Assembly: GCA_022925895.1 (NCBI GenBank)
Contig: JAKSYS010000060.1
Span: forward strand, 87,159 to 151,158
Direction: 5' to 3'
Length of the DNA: 64,000 nt
From: Fragilaria crotonensis
Lineage: Eukaryota; Bacillariophyta; Fragilariophyceae; Fragilariales; Fragilariaceae
The translations under genes and the position numbers were made by a program. This document shows, piece after piece, positions 43,337-54,328 of the stretch (its first letter is position 1; every line of letters begins with the position of its first letter). The notes beneath the pieces are model-generated. The model saw nothing but the letters and a program-made list of their open reading frames with translations. It had not been told where the DNA came from and did no database searches.

Positions 43337-44680
43337 ATGAAATGGATGCGTATTACGACCCTTGGGCATCGAAAACAGCACTCAATGCCCACTTCAAATG
43401 TTGACGAACGGCTTGAGGATCTCCTCACACCATTGGCGTATGCGCTTTCGCTAGCACCACCTCGGGCTCCACCGTTTGATTCCGCCCATCGGGCCTTGCT
43501 GATCGGCCAAGATCCAAGTCGTTCAAGATATCATTTCCATCACCATCAACGAACAGGGGGGAGGTACCAGAGTGGAAATAAGAAGAATGACTCCGTTAAT
43601 AATAGTTCCACCTGGATCGTCAGGCGCCTTAATCGAGCACATGTCGAACGATGTCGACATGGCAAGCATCAACATCCGCATCTGCTCGATAGCAGGGATA
43701 GCTTCACGCTGTGGCTAGACAAGAATATATCGGCACCCACCTGGAACAACCTAAGGGACAATGGAACGTTTCGTTCAGTCGCCGATTCGTTGGTGCTGTT
43801 GGGTGTCCCTGCCATGGCTGTAACGTCACCACGAGCGGCTCTGCAGTTTATCTCACTTTCGAAGCAAGTGCAAAGAATTTCTTATGGACCGCACGCCATG
43901 CACGTCATCGACCTGTTTACTAGACCGAATTCGAAGCAACTTGTAGTGTTTGTGCACGGTGGCGCTTGGGGATCGGGTACGCCCTGGATGTATCGGTTAG
44001 TAGCGCAAGGTTTTACGGAAAACGTCGCAGTTATTGGATATCGCACCTATCCGGACGCCGATGTTCCGGGTCAAGTGCAGGACCTGAGTCTGGCGCTTCA
44101 GAAACTTCAAACAATATTCTCCGCCATTACACAGTTCACTATTATAGCCCATTCATCCGGGGCTCACATTGGATTGATTCATGTCATCCAAGAAGCCAAG
44201 AAATCGTTGGCAAACCTCAGCCAACCCCCGTACCATACCTTTGTTGGTCTTTCCGGTCCTTACGATCTCGCACACCACTATGACTTTGAGGCCGCACGCG
44301 GTGTCGAAGAGCTGTCACCATTGAAGGCTGCTGGTGGATTGTCACTCGAAGCATTGCACTTGAATTCACCCGCCCATGAGCTGCATCATTTTTTGCTCGA
44401 GTGTGAACCCATCCAGGCCTACATGCCCCCGTCAATATTGTTGGTGCACGGCATGGAAGATACGACAGTCCCCTTTACGGCCACGGCAGAAATGGCGCGG
44501 CGGCTTGTGGCGTGCGGTCTAGCTCCTCAACAATTATATTTGGCCAAGACGGGCCACCAGGATACGGTCCTCCAAATGATGTTGGGCGGTTTGACCTACC
44601 AAAAGGTCATTCCATGGTTGGCGAGCCACCCGTCGTCCAGTCGAACATCGGCAGCAACGGGAATGAGGAGTCGACTCTAA
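43337..44680 (+). CDS. Alpha/beta hydrolase, isoprenylcysteine methylesterase-like (ICME)
   Basis: 447 residues from the first in-frame ATG. The first 130 residues are His/Arg-rich and not conserved. The hydrolase domain starts near residue 160 with YGPHAMHVIDLF, then the oxyanion motif VFVHGGAWGSG, the nucleophile elbow IAHSSGAHIG, the acid in HGMEDTTVPF and the His in KTGHQD. The HGGAWGSG motif with a YGP lead-in is typical of ICME-like esterases, which in plants remove the methyl ester from prenylated protein C-termini. General carboxylesterase or kynurenine formamidase-like activity is the alternative. No clear signal peptide or membrane helix is visible; intracellular, possibly membrane-associated. 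Confidence 0.75.
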   Translation: MKWMRITTLGHRKQHSMPTSNVDERLEDLLTPLAYALSLAPPRAPPFDSAHRALLIGQDPSRSRYHFHHHQRTGGRYQSGNKKNDSVNNSSTWIVRRLNRAHVERCRHGKHQHPHLLDSRDSFTLWLDKNISAPTWNNLRDNGTFRSVADSLVLLGVPAMAVTSPRAALQFISLSKQVQRISYGPHAMHVIDLFTRPNSKQLVVFVHGGAWGSGTPWMYRLVAQGFTENVAVIGYRTYPDADVPGQVQDLSLALQKLQTIFSAITQFTIIAHSSGAHIGLIHVIQEAKKSLANLSQPPYHTFVGLSGPYDLAHHYDFEAARGVEELSPLKAAGGLSLEALHLNSPAHELHHFLLECEPIQAYMPPSILLVHGMEDTTVPFTATAEMARRLVACGLAPQQLYLAKTGHQDTVLQMMLGGLTYQKVIPWLASHPSSSRTSAATGMRSRL

Positions 44681-44803
44681 TAATGATGCGGAATGCAGCG
44701 CACAATAGTCTATTCCGGGTAATGTAAGCACGTTGACACGGCTCCTTCCCTTGTTGTACGCAGTAGTGTAACTGAAACGCATTTATTACACTCTGAAAGA
44801 CTT

Positions 44804-46971
44804 TTAAATTTGGGATGACAAACTGCTCAAATTGCCAAAGGCACCGAATTGATTCGCGGAACTCGCGTCCTCTGCTGCACGCTTCTGTGACAGGTATTGG
44901 TTGGTCGCTTCCGCGACGCCGCGGCCTTCATGAATGGCCCACACCACCAGGGATTGGCCACGTCGGCAATCACCACCAGCAAAGACTCCTTCCATGGACG
45001 TACGGTAGTCACCATAAACAGCATGAATATTGTTGCGTTGGTCGGTATCCAAATCCAATTCCTTAACGATGTAATCTTCAGGTGCGACGAAACCCATCGA
45101 CAAAACAACCAAGTCTGCAGGCCATTCTCGTTCTGAACCCTCAATTGCCTTCGGTCCCTTAGGAGTGATTTCCACATCTTGAGTCACCAGCGACTTGACA
45201 TTGCCATTCTCATCACCGATAAACTCCTTGGTCATTACGGAGTAAACACGGGGATCTTTTCCAAAAACAGCCTGGACTTCAGCATGACCGTAGTCGACAC
45301 CATAGACGCGTGGCCATTGTGGCCAAGGATTGTCTACTGCACGCTCAGGAGGAGGTTGTGGCATGAGTTCAAAGTTGGTGACTGACTTGCATCGATGACG
45401 CATAGAGGTGCCGATGCAATCCGTTCCAGTGTCACCACCGCCAATAACAATAACATCCTTTCCTGCAGCAGTGATGAACTTGTCCGCGCTCCATTGTGAC
45501 TCCAAGGTACCTTCCTTCGTCATTAGCAGGCGCTTCTGGTTCTTAGTGAGGAATTCCTGGAGATAGCGAAAAGAATGCAACGAGTCAGACTCTTGAAAGA
45601 AAACATCTCGGTCACTTAACCTCAACAACATTTTTTACTCACCATGGCGAAGTGAATCCCGTTGAGTTCACGCCCAGGGACTGGAAGATCACGAGGCTTC
45701 GTGGCACCGAGGCAGAGAGTGAGGGCATCGTAATTGGCTCGAAGTTCGTTGACATCAACATTCTTTCCAATGTCAGCATTCGTAATGAATTCAATACCTT
45801 CCTGTCGGAGCAAGTTCACACGTCGTTCCACTGTTTCCTTTTCGAGCTTCATGTTTGGGATACCGTACATCAGCAGACCTCCGATACGATCAGAGCGTTC
45901 ATACACGGTCACCTTATGTCCCATTTGATTGAGTTGATCAGCCGCAGCTAAACCAGCAGGTCCTGATCCAACGACAGCAACAGTCATTCCGGTCCTAACC
46001 TTGGGGATGCGCGGGGTAATCAAACCCTCGCGCCAAGCATGGTCGACGATAGCATATTCAATGTTCTTGATTGTCACAGGGCTGTCCACCAACCCAGCCA
46101 CACATGATCCTTCGCAAGGTGCAGGACAGACGCGGCCAGTGAATTCTGGAAAGTTGTTGGTCTTGTGCAAACGTTCAATGGCTTCTTCCCATTGTCCGTT
46201 GTAGACTAGGTTGTTCCACTCGGGAATAAGGTTGTTCACTGGGCAGCCAGTGTGTGTCTGACAGAAAGGAGTTCCACAGTCCATACAGCGAGCAGCTTGG
46301 ACTTTGCGCTCGACAGCTGTGTGCTCCTTCTCATGACCCTCCGGAGGATTCAATTCGCCCCAGTCCATGACACGTTCCAAAGGATCACGGTATGGCTCTG
46401 CGTTACGTTGGTAGTTGACGAATCCACGAATCTTCTCAATGGAGTTGTAAGAACCATCTCGTCTCTTGACTCTGCGGAAACGAGGTATGGCAAGAGCATA
46501 ATGAGTCAGGATATTTCAAGAACTAAGAACGAAACGGTTCAGCGACTTCAAGACATCCTGAATGGAGATGCAAACACTTGCAAAAGCATTAACACATCCG
46601 CATGTGTCACCCTGTACCTGCCACCTCAAAGTTCTAAATTACAGTCGACCACCATGGTGAAACCATCCAAGTTCCGTCAAAATGCATCTGATGAAAAGAT
46701 ATCGAAATTGCAACCCTCAGGCTCACGCAGAACGAACTTCTACAGAAAATCCGGTAATTTGCCACGTTCATGACGTCACGGCGCAATTCGATCCTAAAGG
46801 CACTCACTTCGGTTCGTTGTCATGATCGTAGATTCCCTCTCTCCAAAGCTCATGCCGACCGTCATCTCCAAGAGGACCTCCAACCTTGGGGTCGACAGAA
46901 GTACTCTTGGCTCGAACAGCGAGAAATCGGGCTCTTGACAAGGCTCGACGACGGGAAACAGAAGCTAGCAT
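44804..46971 (-). CDS. Glutamate synthase small subunit (GltD-type), mitochondrial, three exons
   Basis: Flavin/Fe-S subunit that passes electrons from NAD(P)H for making glutamate from glutamine and 2-oxoglutarate. 581 residues; exons 46971-46808, 46471-45643 and 45556-44804 join in phases 2 and 0 with GT..AG introns. Exon 1 encodes an Arg-rich, acid-free leader ([16 protein letters not shown]) that suits mitochondrial import. Cys ligands for Fe-S clusters are in [17 protein letters not shown] and CPAPCEGSC. The FAD site is [12 protein letters not shown] and the NAD(P)H site [11 protein letters not shown], with AGGDCRRG near the end. It is a stand-alone small chain, as in bacterial NADPH-GOGAT, rather than the C-terminal part of a fused plant NADH-GOGAT. 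The large chain is not in the window. Confidence 0.92.
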
Positions 46972-47847
46972 GATCGTGTCCTGTAAAAGTGACTTGTGAA
47001 ATGCAGAAAAAGTGAGAGAATACTGCCACAGAACCGCAGAAGGACAGACACTATTGATAGTCAAACTCTCCTTCTACTGGGACTCTTCCGTAGATCTCAA
47101 TAGTGAGGAATCCGGAATGTTCTGCACCTGCATGTTCAAATGATCAGAATGTGCTGGCGGCAGTGAAGTTGCGAAAATTCTCAAAGGGCGCATCATGTAT
47201 ACAGTATACAGTCTTATCTACTAGTAGTGGTACTGTTACGATGCTACGTACGTTACGTGTATAATGTAGTAGTACTAGCTATGACTACACATGACTTACA
47301 CATCACACATGACTACAAGTGTATGCATACCATACATACTCATCGGTATGCATAAGTAGGTAGGTATAGGCTCTAATCTAGTACTCGGAGTACAACTACA
47401 GTACTTGACATATTCGATATTCGGTACCCGTACCTGGTACCAGGTAATAGTACTATACGCAAACGAACACACCATTGAAGTACTACAGATACTGTCGATC
47501 AATTTCAGAGTTAAGCACGTTTTGGCTACTGTTGCAGTGCGCAGCGGGAGGTCCTCATAATATAATTCTAATATTCTATAGAAAATTATTCTCTTGGTTC
47601 ATTACAGTCTTTTTCTTTTCTTTGGTAAGATGCACCAGCATGCCTCGCCTTCAGGCCTTGATGGAGGTAGTATTCCCACAACGGATGCAACATTTGGGCT
47701 GAAAAGTGGTTGGGGCTCATATCTGTCTCAAACACAACTGCGCCTTCCAACCTCCACCCTCCACAGCTTCAGTCGCATGGGATTTACAACACCTCCCAGA
47801 AACATCGAAGCCCACCTCGTCGCATCACGGCTATCGCATGTAAAGAC
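46972..47847. other. Intergenic region with GTAC patch
   Basis: 875 bp. GTAC words cluster at about 47205-47465, with an array of ACATGACTACA/ACACATGAC-like words around 47280-47320. Forward ORFs at 47475-47875 are under 95 codons and lack motifs. Confidence 0.5.
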
Positions 47848-49083
47848 TCAGTCCTTGGACATTGCCACAATGTAAATGCTCTTGCGCCCCTGGTTCCAAT
47901 TCAACTCACTAGGATCATGCTCCTGGACCTTCGCATTCTTCAATCCTGTGTCGTAAGACACAACTGTGGAAGTGCTCGGCAAACATTCTGCCAAGACTTG
48001 ACAGTAGTGCTCGAACGGTTGAGTCGAGGTCAAAACCGACTCGATGTCCCAATACCGGGTAGGAGGTTCCACATACGCCCAAACGGCACCTGCGTCAGGG
48101 CAATCCACTTTGTAGTGTCCGACCTTGCCACACTGCCAACATGGAATCGCCAGAGCAGCTTCCGTTAGTACCCTCCGACGCTCATCCTCGTGCATTTCCT
48201 TCAGGGTCGGACAGTCGCGGACACGATGACCGTGGGCCCAGCATACATAACACTGCTGCCGAGTACTACCGCGTCCCAGAACACGATCCCGGAGGGCCAT
48301 GTCTGTCAGTCGAGTGGATCGTTCGGCAGGTGACTCGTATTGATGAATGGCAATGCGCCTGCGATCCGCCGACATGACGCGACTAGTCACCACGCGGGGT
48401 ACGCAACAGGGAGCGAGACAGAGAAATTGACAAGTCTGCCCAAGACCGTGGACCAAGCTGATTGCCGAAGGGCTCAAAGTTTTGCACAAGTGGATCCCGA
48501 CAAGCGCTAGTGTGGTGTTGAGTTGTAGAAACCGATCCAGTAGGTCGTCGTACTTGTGCAAGTTGACACCCTTCCAGAGGTCAAGGTGTGGTCGCTGCTC
48601 GGCGAGAGCTGTTTTGTTGGCTGCGTCAATGTGGTGCCAATCGATGGCCACTGACTTGTCTAATAGGATAATACTCAATATTCCATTATCTTTCCAATAA
48701 AGCCCAACCATGTAGGAAAGCAACATGGAAAACAGTCCCTTCCCGCAACATAGGTCGACCACAGTAACCGTTGTTTTCACTTGTCGTGACTGAATCCATT
48801 CGTGAAGATGGAACAATGCAACGATCGACTCTTCTGCTTCGTGTACCAGGCTATTCTTGTTCAGAAGAGATTTCCAAGCAGGATTACCAGCCCACGTATT
48901 TCCCCACAAACGCAGGATGCTCACCACTTGCACCGTCGTATTGAGGTAAGGTGCGTTCGAGGGGGAGGAGATGCCATGCTCCGACAATCTAGTCGCCGCT
49001 TTCCAGACTTGCCAGTGAGGAAATGGAGGAAGGTGAGATGATATTGTGGATGTATCACCATCGGATTCGGCGTGGTTGTCCAT
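47848..49083 (-). CDS. SAM-dependent methyltransferase-like protein with two CCHC zinc knuckles
   Basis: 411 residues from the ATG at 49083, single exon. A class I methyltransferase core begins near residue 105: motif I VVDLCCGKGLFSMLLSY, a post-I acidic residue in LLDKSV, and motif LVGIHLCKTLSPSAI. CQFLCLAPCCVPR follows; this APCC stretch recalls the Trm13/METTL25-type (Methyltransf_32-like) families. Two zinc knuckles come next, CYVCWAHGHRVRDCP (about 278) and CWQCGKVGHYKVDCP (about 312), both CCHC and typical of RNA binding. The union suggests an RNA methyltransferase; the target (tRNA, snRNA or other) cannot be read from the sequence. Confidence 0.72.
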   Translation of the reverse strand: MDNHAESDGDTSTISSHLPPFPHWQVWKAATRLSEHGISSPSNAPYLNTTVQVVSILRLWGNTWAGNPAWKSLLNKNSLVHEAEESIVALFHLHEWIQSRQVKTTVTVVDLCCGKGLFSMLLSYMVGLYWKDNGILSIILLDKSVAIDWHHIDAANKTALAEQRPHLDLWKGVNLHKYDDLLDRFLQLNTTLALVGIHLCKTLSPSAISLVHGLGQTCQFLCLAPCCVPRVVTSRVMSADRRRIAIHQYESPAERSTRLTDMALRDRVLGRGSTRQQCYVCWAHGHRVRDCPTLKEMHEDERRRVLTEAALAIPCWQCGKVGHYKVDCPDAGAVWAYVEPPTRYWDIESVLTSTQPFEHYCQVLAECLPSTSTVVSYDTGLKNAKVQEHDPSELNWNQGRKSIYIVAMSKD

Positions 49084-49666
49084 CAACCAGAGCAAGGCAA
49101 TCTGTTACCACGTAACATGAATCAATTCATTTTCGGGGGAATGTTGTTGTTGGCACTTGTGTGCTGGTGGGATTGGCAGCAGGCAGCACCGTACTTATCA
49201 TACCCTGTACTTTCTATACGAGTCTTGGTATGGACTATCGGACACTGAACAGCAGGATACAGAGAACTCTGTCCAATCAAATTGTTTCGATTGAAGTACC
49301 GCTGGTTGAGTGACGTTCCCTTGGCGTAGGTGATGACGTCGAATGAGCCACAACGGAACTCCTCGTTGTAGTGTTTATTGTATAATAAGTATTAATATTG
49401 TGATATGTTTAATGTATGTCTGGGAGTTATCGCTGTCACCGCTGACCGCAAGTTCATTCTTCAAAGAAGACCGTCCTGGGTGTCGCAAATCTCAATCTCA
49501 ACCTGTCAACTTCCACATGGACGGTCGTATGCTGCCATATATTTCCAGACGTTCAAGAGTCCGTTTCCAGATTCGATCATCAGCCGATCAGCCCGTGTGC
49601 CTCCGACGCAACAGCGCCTTGCTAAGGAGACGCTCCAACCCAGTGTACCCCTACGCAGTAACTCCG
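49084..49666. other. Upstream region of the plastid transporter gene
   Basis: 583 bp. The transporter frame is open upstream to 49343, but the stretch 49343-49666 reads as unstructured Arg/Ser-rich sequence and would bury the signal peptide, so I take it as 5' untranslated. No separate gene is seen. Confidence 0.5.
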
Positions 49667-51110
49667 ATGTTGACTCCTTTGTTCATCATACTACTGCTCC
49701 TTGTTGCCGCCTGTCAAGCCTTCGTGACTCCATCGCTTGTGAATGGCCCCCGACTATCACCACAAGGGTCTGGGCATTACCACCGAGCAAAAGTGTGGAG
49801 CATCAAACCGCCGGAGAAGGATCAGGAATTAACGCCTACAGGTAGTGTCGAAACCGAGGTCCTCGAATTCGTTCCACTCGAGGATCAAAGTGGTGCTGGT
49901 TACCTCCCATCTTTGGCTCTTGCCGAAAGTGTAGAGCACCTTGAAGATGAAGAACAACAGAAGCTCGGCATTTGGGCTGCCCGAGGCGTCTTGTTGCTGG
50001 TTGCAATGCTGTGGGGTACTAATTTTGCCTCTGTCAAGTACCTCGAAACCCTCTGCTTTCATCCTCCGTGCAACCACCCCCCAAGCGAGGCTGCCCTCGC
50101 CCGATTCGGAGTCGCTGCCATGGTGTCCATCCCACTATTGATTGGAAAACGGAAAGATGTCATTTTCGCTGGTCTCGAGTGCGGTTTGTGGATTACGATA
50201 GGGTACATCACCCAAGCCATGGCCTTACAAACCATTTCATCCGGAAAATGCGCGTTTATCTGCTCTCTTACAGTCGTCGTTGTTCCTCTCATGTCAGCCC
50301 TTTTTGGCAAGCCCATCAAATTAGTCAACATTGTGAGCGCCATTGTGGCGCTCACGGGAGTGGGTGTATTGGAGGGACTCATCGATGTTTCCTCTCTGGC
50401 GAGTACCTTGACGGGAGCCGCACCGGCCCTCGCGTCAGTACAATCGGCAGCCGAGAGCTCGTCGCTGACAGAAGCCGCGACAAATGGTGGGGGAATTTTG
50501 GGATCCATTGCGGGTGCTATTGGTGTCTCCAAGGGCGACATTTTGGCACTTGGCCAACCGCTTGGTTTTGGATTTAGCTTTATGCGTATTGAGCACTACG
50601 TGGAGAAATTTGAAGATGTGGAGAATCGTATCCTCACGATTTCAGCTGCGGAATGTGTGATGGTTGGATTTTGCTCCCTATTGTGGGTATTGCACGACTT
50701 TCACGGATCTATTCCAGATTTCGGGTACATGGTAAGTCGTCGTCGAATGCAGCAGTGACAATCGAGTTTTTGTCCTGTAGACCCTCACCGTGGGTTCACT
50801 TCTGTTTTAGCTGGATTGGCATCGACTGATTGCCATCCTTTGGACCGGGATTATGACTACCGTTGTTGCAATCTATTTTGAAGGTTTTGCATTGCAGGTG
50901 GCGTCAGCGAGTGAAGCCGCTCTTACTTTTGCCAGTGAACCAGTTTGGGCTTCATTGTTTGGTGCATGGCTGTTGCGTGAGCAATTAGGACCCACTTCTT
51001 ACATCGGAGGGGCTATTATTCTGTCAGCGTGTGTTCTCGGAGCATTAGGTGATATGGCAGGTGACGGCGACAAAAAACATCATCAGAATAGAGGAACTGA
51101 GGAAAAATAA
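49667..51110 (+). CDS. EamA/DMT-family transporter with plastid targeting leader, two exons
   Basis: 454 residues; exons 49667-50731 and 50811-51110, intron GTAAGT..TTTTAG in phase 0. The start MLTPLFIILLLLVAACQA is a signal peptide, followed by FVTPS. A Phe right after the cleavage site and a Ser/Arg/Lys-containing stretch match the bipartite plastid leader of diatoms. The mature part has about ten hydrophobic helices in two EamA halves (for example LLVAMLWGTNFASVKYLE near 100 and AALTFASEPVWASLFGAWLL near 410). The second half ends with GAIILSACVLGAL. The family moves small metabolites across membranes; plants use relatives in the plastid envelope. The substrate cannot be inferred. A Gly/Ala/Ser-rich loop separates the halves. 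Confidence 0.83.
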
Positions 51111-51369
51111 TAGATAGACTGTGATCAACACACGCGAAGTGCTGCAAGCAAGTCTTCTACTCTACCGGGAGTATTTTCTTGCATTGCATAATCCGTGTTT
51201 AGTCAGTCTCAGGATTTTCCGAGATGTGGATATGTACGACCGCAGCAACGGCTTTCACATTCTCTGTTTCTTCCTGCACGAATTCGAAATGCTACGGAAC
51301 GTGACACAACAACTTCATAATACTCCAGACATAACTTCCCTCGTAACACCTAATTCACTCTCGCCAACT

Positions 51370-52515
51370 ATGAGGACCTCCTCCGTCGCTCTTTTCGTCA
51401 TTTTATCAGCTCACGAGACTCCTCGTGTCAATTCGCAAGGCAGTCTCCGGGGCTCCAAGAATCAAGCTTCCTTCGTTCTGGGAACAATCGCGCCATGCTA
51501 TGGTGGTTCCACCAATTATCTAAGCGATCGGAGAACACGGCGCCGGAAAATGGGCGATGGCTTGGAGCGGGGCGACGACAGAGAAGGTCACAGCAATTTG
51601 GGTAGTACATGCGTCGATCAACGAGTTACCAAGACATGGAATAACATTAAACTTTCACCTGATAACTCCATTCCGCGTTCGACTGGACTGGATTCTGCCT
51701 TTGGCACTGCCAGCGTTTCCCTCGTAAGGTCGAAAAGTTGCCGTGTTGGAGCTAACTTTGAAGTATGCATCAGTGCAGAAATACGTGGCTCTTTTTCGTG
51801 GAGACTGCACTTAACAAGAGGAAGAATAATAACGAATGGACCGGCAGTCGCTGACTTCTCTGGCCAAATACTTCAAGTACAATCCGGTCTGAACGTGTGC
51901 ACCCCGATTTCTGAGTCGTTGTACATAGAGCTGATGAACGCCCCGGTAAGGTCGACACGCTTAGAACCGCCTTCTGTCAGTCATTTTCCTCACAAACGAA
52001 AACAATCCTTATAGGATGAGTTCCACGTGACTGCGATGGCAGATGACGTAACGAATGCTGTCGAAACGCATGGTATCAGAGGCCAGCTTGTACAAGGATT
52101 CACAGCCGTCATCCAGCATGTACAGACATCGCCTCCGAATCCTAAAGTAGTGCATGGTGCATCCGGTAAAGCATCAATTTCAGTGGAATCAGCAGGTCAA
52201 GTCATATGCTTCGATGCAACCATAAACGGATTTGATTCTTCCAAGGCACAATTGCACGCTGGCGAGATGGAATCCAAAGGAAGCCTTGTGATGGATTTGT
52301 CTCCTATGAAGGTAGGAACGGGACGCTTCTTCGGTTGTCGATCAATCGAGACGCTGGGAATCGACATTCAGACCGTCTTAAGGTTTCTTGCTGACGGCGA
52401 GGGATATTACTTGGAGTTCCCCCTAGACGACTTACAAGAGGATCTTAGAACATCGCTTGGTGGCCAACTACTATCAAGTTTGTCTCTTGACGGAGTAACG
52501 CCTAGAGATCGTTGA
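51370..52515 (+). CDS. Secreted protein of unknown family, two exons
   Basis: 358 residues; exons 51370-51945 and 52015-52515, intron GTAAGG..ATAG in phase 0. The N-terminus MRTSSVALFVILSAH looks like a weak signal peptide; the frame is open upstream to 51121 without a better start. The middle has alternating hydrophobic residues (SFSWRLHLTRGRII, then GQILQVQSGLNVC), and the second exon is similar (GKASISVESAGQVICFDATI). This suggests beta-sheet structure. Several Cys may be paired. I recognise no family. It begins 259 bp after the transporter stop on the same strand. Confidence 0.55.
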
Positions 52516-52547
52516 CAAGGATCATTAATCGACGCCCCCCATTCATA

Positions 52548-53780
52548 TCAAATCACAGTTGACGCTTGAACCGAGTTTCCTTCGTCTATGCACCCATCCA
52601 TGCCGCAGTATAATTTCGATTTTCGGCCTACGTCGTCTTCTCCCCAGGCAACCACATTATCTCGGCACGTTCCACATACGAGCACAAGCACTCGGCATTT
52701 ACAGCAGCGAGCTTCATTTTCTTGACAAGGTGCCTGGCCATTATCATAGTCATCGTGACTTACACCACAAATAAAACATCGACCAACAGCGCCCTTGCCC
52801 ACGACTGGGTCTGTGCGCCGTGGATCGAATACAAAGTTTTTCCCTCGAAAAAGACAAGCTTCATTCGGAGCATCGATCGAGGAGGACCCATAGTGCTCCA
52901 GATAACGTTGAATACCTCCATCTAACTGATAGACTGCCTTTGGACTGTCCTCTCCCCAATCCAATGCTTGTAGGAAGACGGACGCACGCTCGCACCTGAC
53001 GCCGCCGGTACAGTACATATAGACGGTCTTGCCGGCCAGATCCATTTTCCGATCTGCCAATACCTGGGGCAGAGAAGAGTACTTTCGCGTATTGGCAAGC
53101 AAGGTGGGTACGCCCTCTACTTGAAAGTATCCGACGCGCGATTCATAACAGTTGCGAGCGTCCACCAACATGGCACCATTCCCATCCTCGTCGGCAAGGT
53201 GCTGGTTCCATTCCTGCGGTGATAAATGAGTGCATGGTGTCAACGACGCCAAGCGGTCATCGAAGGGAGAGTTGGGGATATCCGATTTGTCTTGCAGTTG
53301 TTCTTCGACCGAAACCTGCTTTTGACGATTTCTCTTTCGCCTCCGGTTCGAGGACCTTTGTTTTGAGACTTTCGTTTGGTGACGATGCTGAACTTCGTTG
53401 GCGGTAGGTTCATAAAGACTCACGACTTCGCGCGTCGCCTTGACAGTGAGGGAGTCAAAAAGCTGTTCTTCGATAGATAGATCTTTTCGAAGCAAGCAGT
53501 ATTTCACGTCCAAAGGACAGCCAATTTCATGTTCCACTCGCCTTTGGTATTCTTCAAGGGACGAAAGCAAGCCCGACAGAACGCCATTCAAACCTTCCGA
53601 ACTCACACGAATACGACCAGCGAGAAAATCTCCGCAGATTTCTTTCTGAAAGGATACATGGTGATTAACATTATCAATCTCGACGTAGCAATAATACAGT
53701 GCGATTCTGTAGTCGTCGTGTTCGTGGTCGTTGTCGACTTCCATGGTGGGAACCACACATTGATTTTTCAATTTTGTCAT
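52548..53780 (-). CDS. Rhodanese-domain tRNA uridine hydroxylase-like protein (TrhO/TSTD2)
   Basis: 410 residues, single exon. An N-terminal acylphosphatase-like part (YRIALYYCYVEIDN, then GRIRVSSEGLNGVLSG) is followed by a basic linker. The rhodanese domain has the active-site loop MYCTGGVRCERAS (about residue 255). A Cys-rich C-terminal part (CFICGVS, CQENEARCCKCRV, CGTCRD) probably binds zinc. This order is that of bacterial TrhO (YceA), which forms 5-hydroxyuridine at wobble U34 of tRNA, and of animal TSTD2. The catalytic Cys is present. The basic linker near residues 140-160 (RSSNRRRKRNRQK) could be a nuclear signal or RNA-binding stretch and is an addition to the bacterial form. Confidence 0.85.
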   Translation of the reverse strand: MTKLKNQCVVPTMEVDNDHEHDDYRIALYYCYVEIDNVNHHVSFQKEICGDFLAGRIRVSSEGLNGVLSGLLSSLEEYQRRVEHEIGCPLDVKYCLLRKDLSIEEQLFDSLTVKATREVVSLYEPTANEVQHRHQTKVSKQRSSNRRRKRNRQKQVSVEEQLQDKSDIPNSPFDDRLASLTPCTHLSPQEWNQHLADEDGNGAMLVDARNCYESRVGYFQVEGVPTLLANTRKYSSLPQVLADRKMDLAGKTVYMYCTGGVRCERASVFLQALDWGEDSPKAVYQLDGGIQRYLEHYGSSSIDAPNEACLFRGKNFVFDPRRTDPVVGKGAVGRCFICGVSHDDYDNGQAPCQENEARCCKCRVLVLVCGTCRDNVVAWGEDDVGRKSKLYCGMDGCIDEGNSVQASTVI

Positions 53781-54328
53781 GCTCCCTGAGAACCCTGACC
53801 CTGCCGTGCCGAAAACAACAGTACCAGTACGACATACGAGGTACTGCTACTACCCGTAGTGTAGTATTGGATCGCCAGGTACAGTACACAGTACTAACCT
53901 CTTGTAATGGTAGTACGGTAGTAGCACATCCAGAATCCACTAGTGGAAGGGTTGAAGGTTGTCTATGGACCATAATGAGAAGTCCATGCATATACATCTA
54001 CAATTTGAAGGGTTGGCGAGCAACAATAGATAGTGGGTCCTGTTAACCCAGGTGAGGAAACATTATAGGATACATGTCAACCGTTATTTTTATTACGGGT
54101 TGGTGAGCAACCGTGCTGGTCCTGGGTTGAGAACCGATGAGATGCAGCACTATATGAACCTTCGGAAGTCGAAACTCTAACTAAACTACAAAGAGCGGGA
54201 AAAACATGCCGCTCTCCACTAGAAAAGTGCTGACAAGTATGATACGACAATGCCAGCAACAGAAGAGTCGCAAACTCAGCAATTTGCAGTTCGGAATTCA
54301 AGGTCAAGAGATCAAGACGATTACTTCC
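53781..54328. other. Intergenic spacer
   Basis: 548 bp between two minus-strand genes. A small GTAC patch (about 53810-53930) sits directly upstream of the TrhO-like start, and a GTTGGTGAGCAACC/GGTTGGCGAGCAAC word occurs twice (about 54010 and 54098). No gene. Confidence 0.4.
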
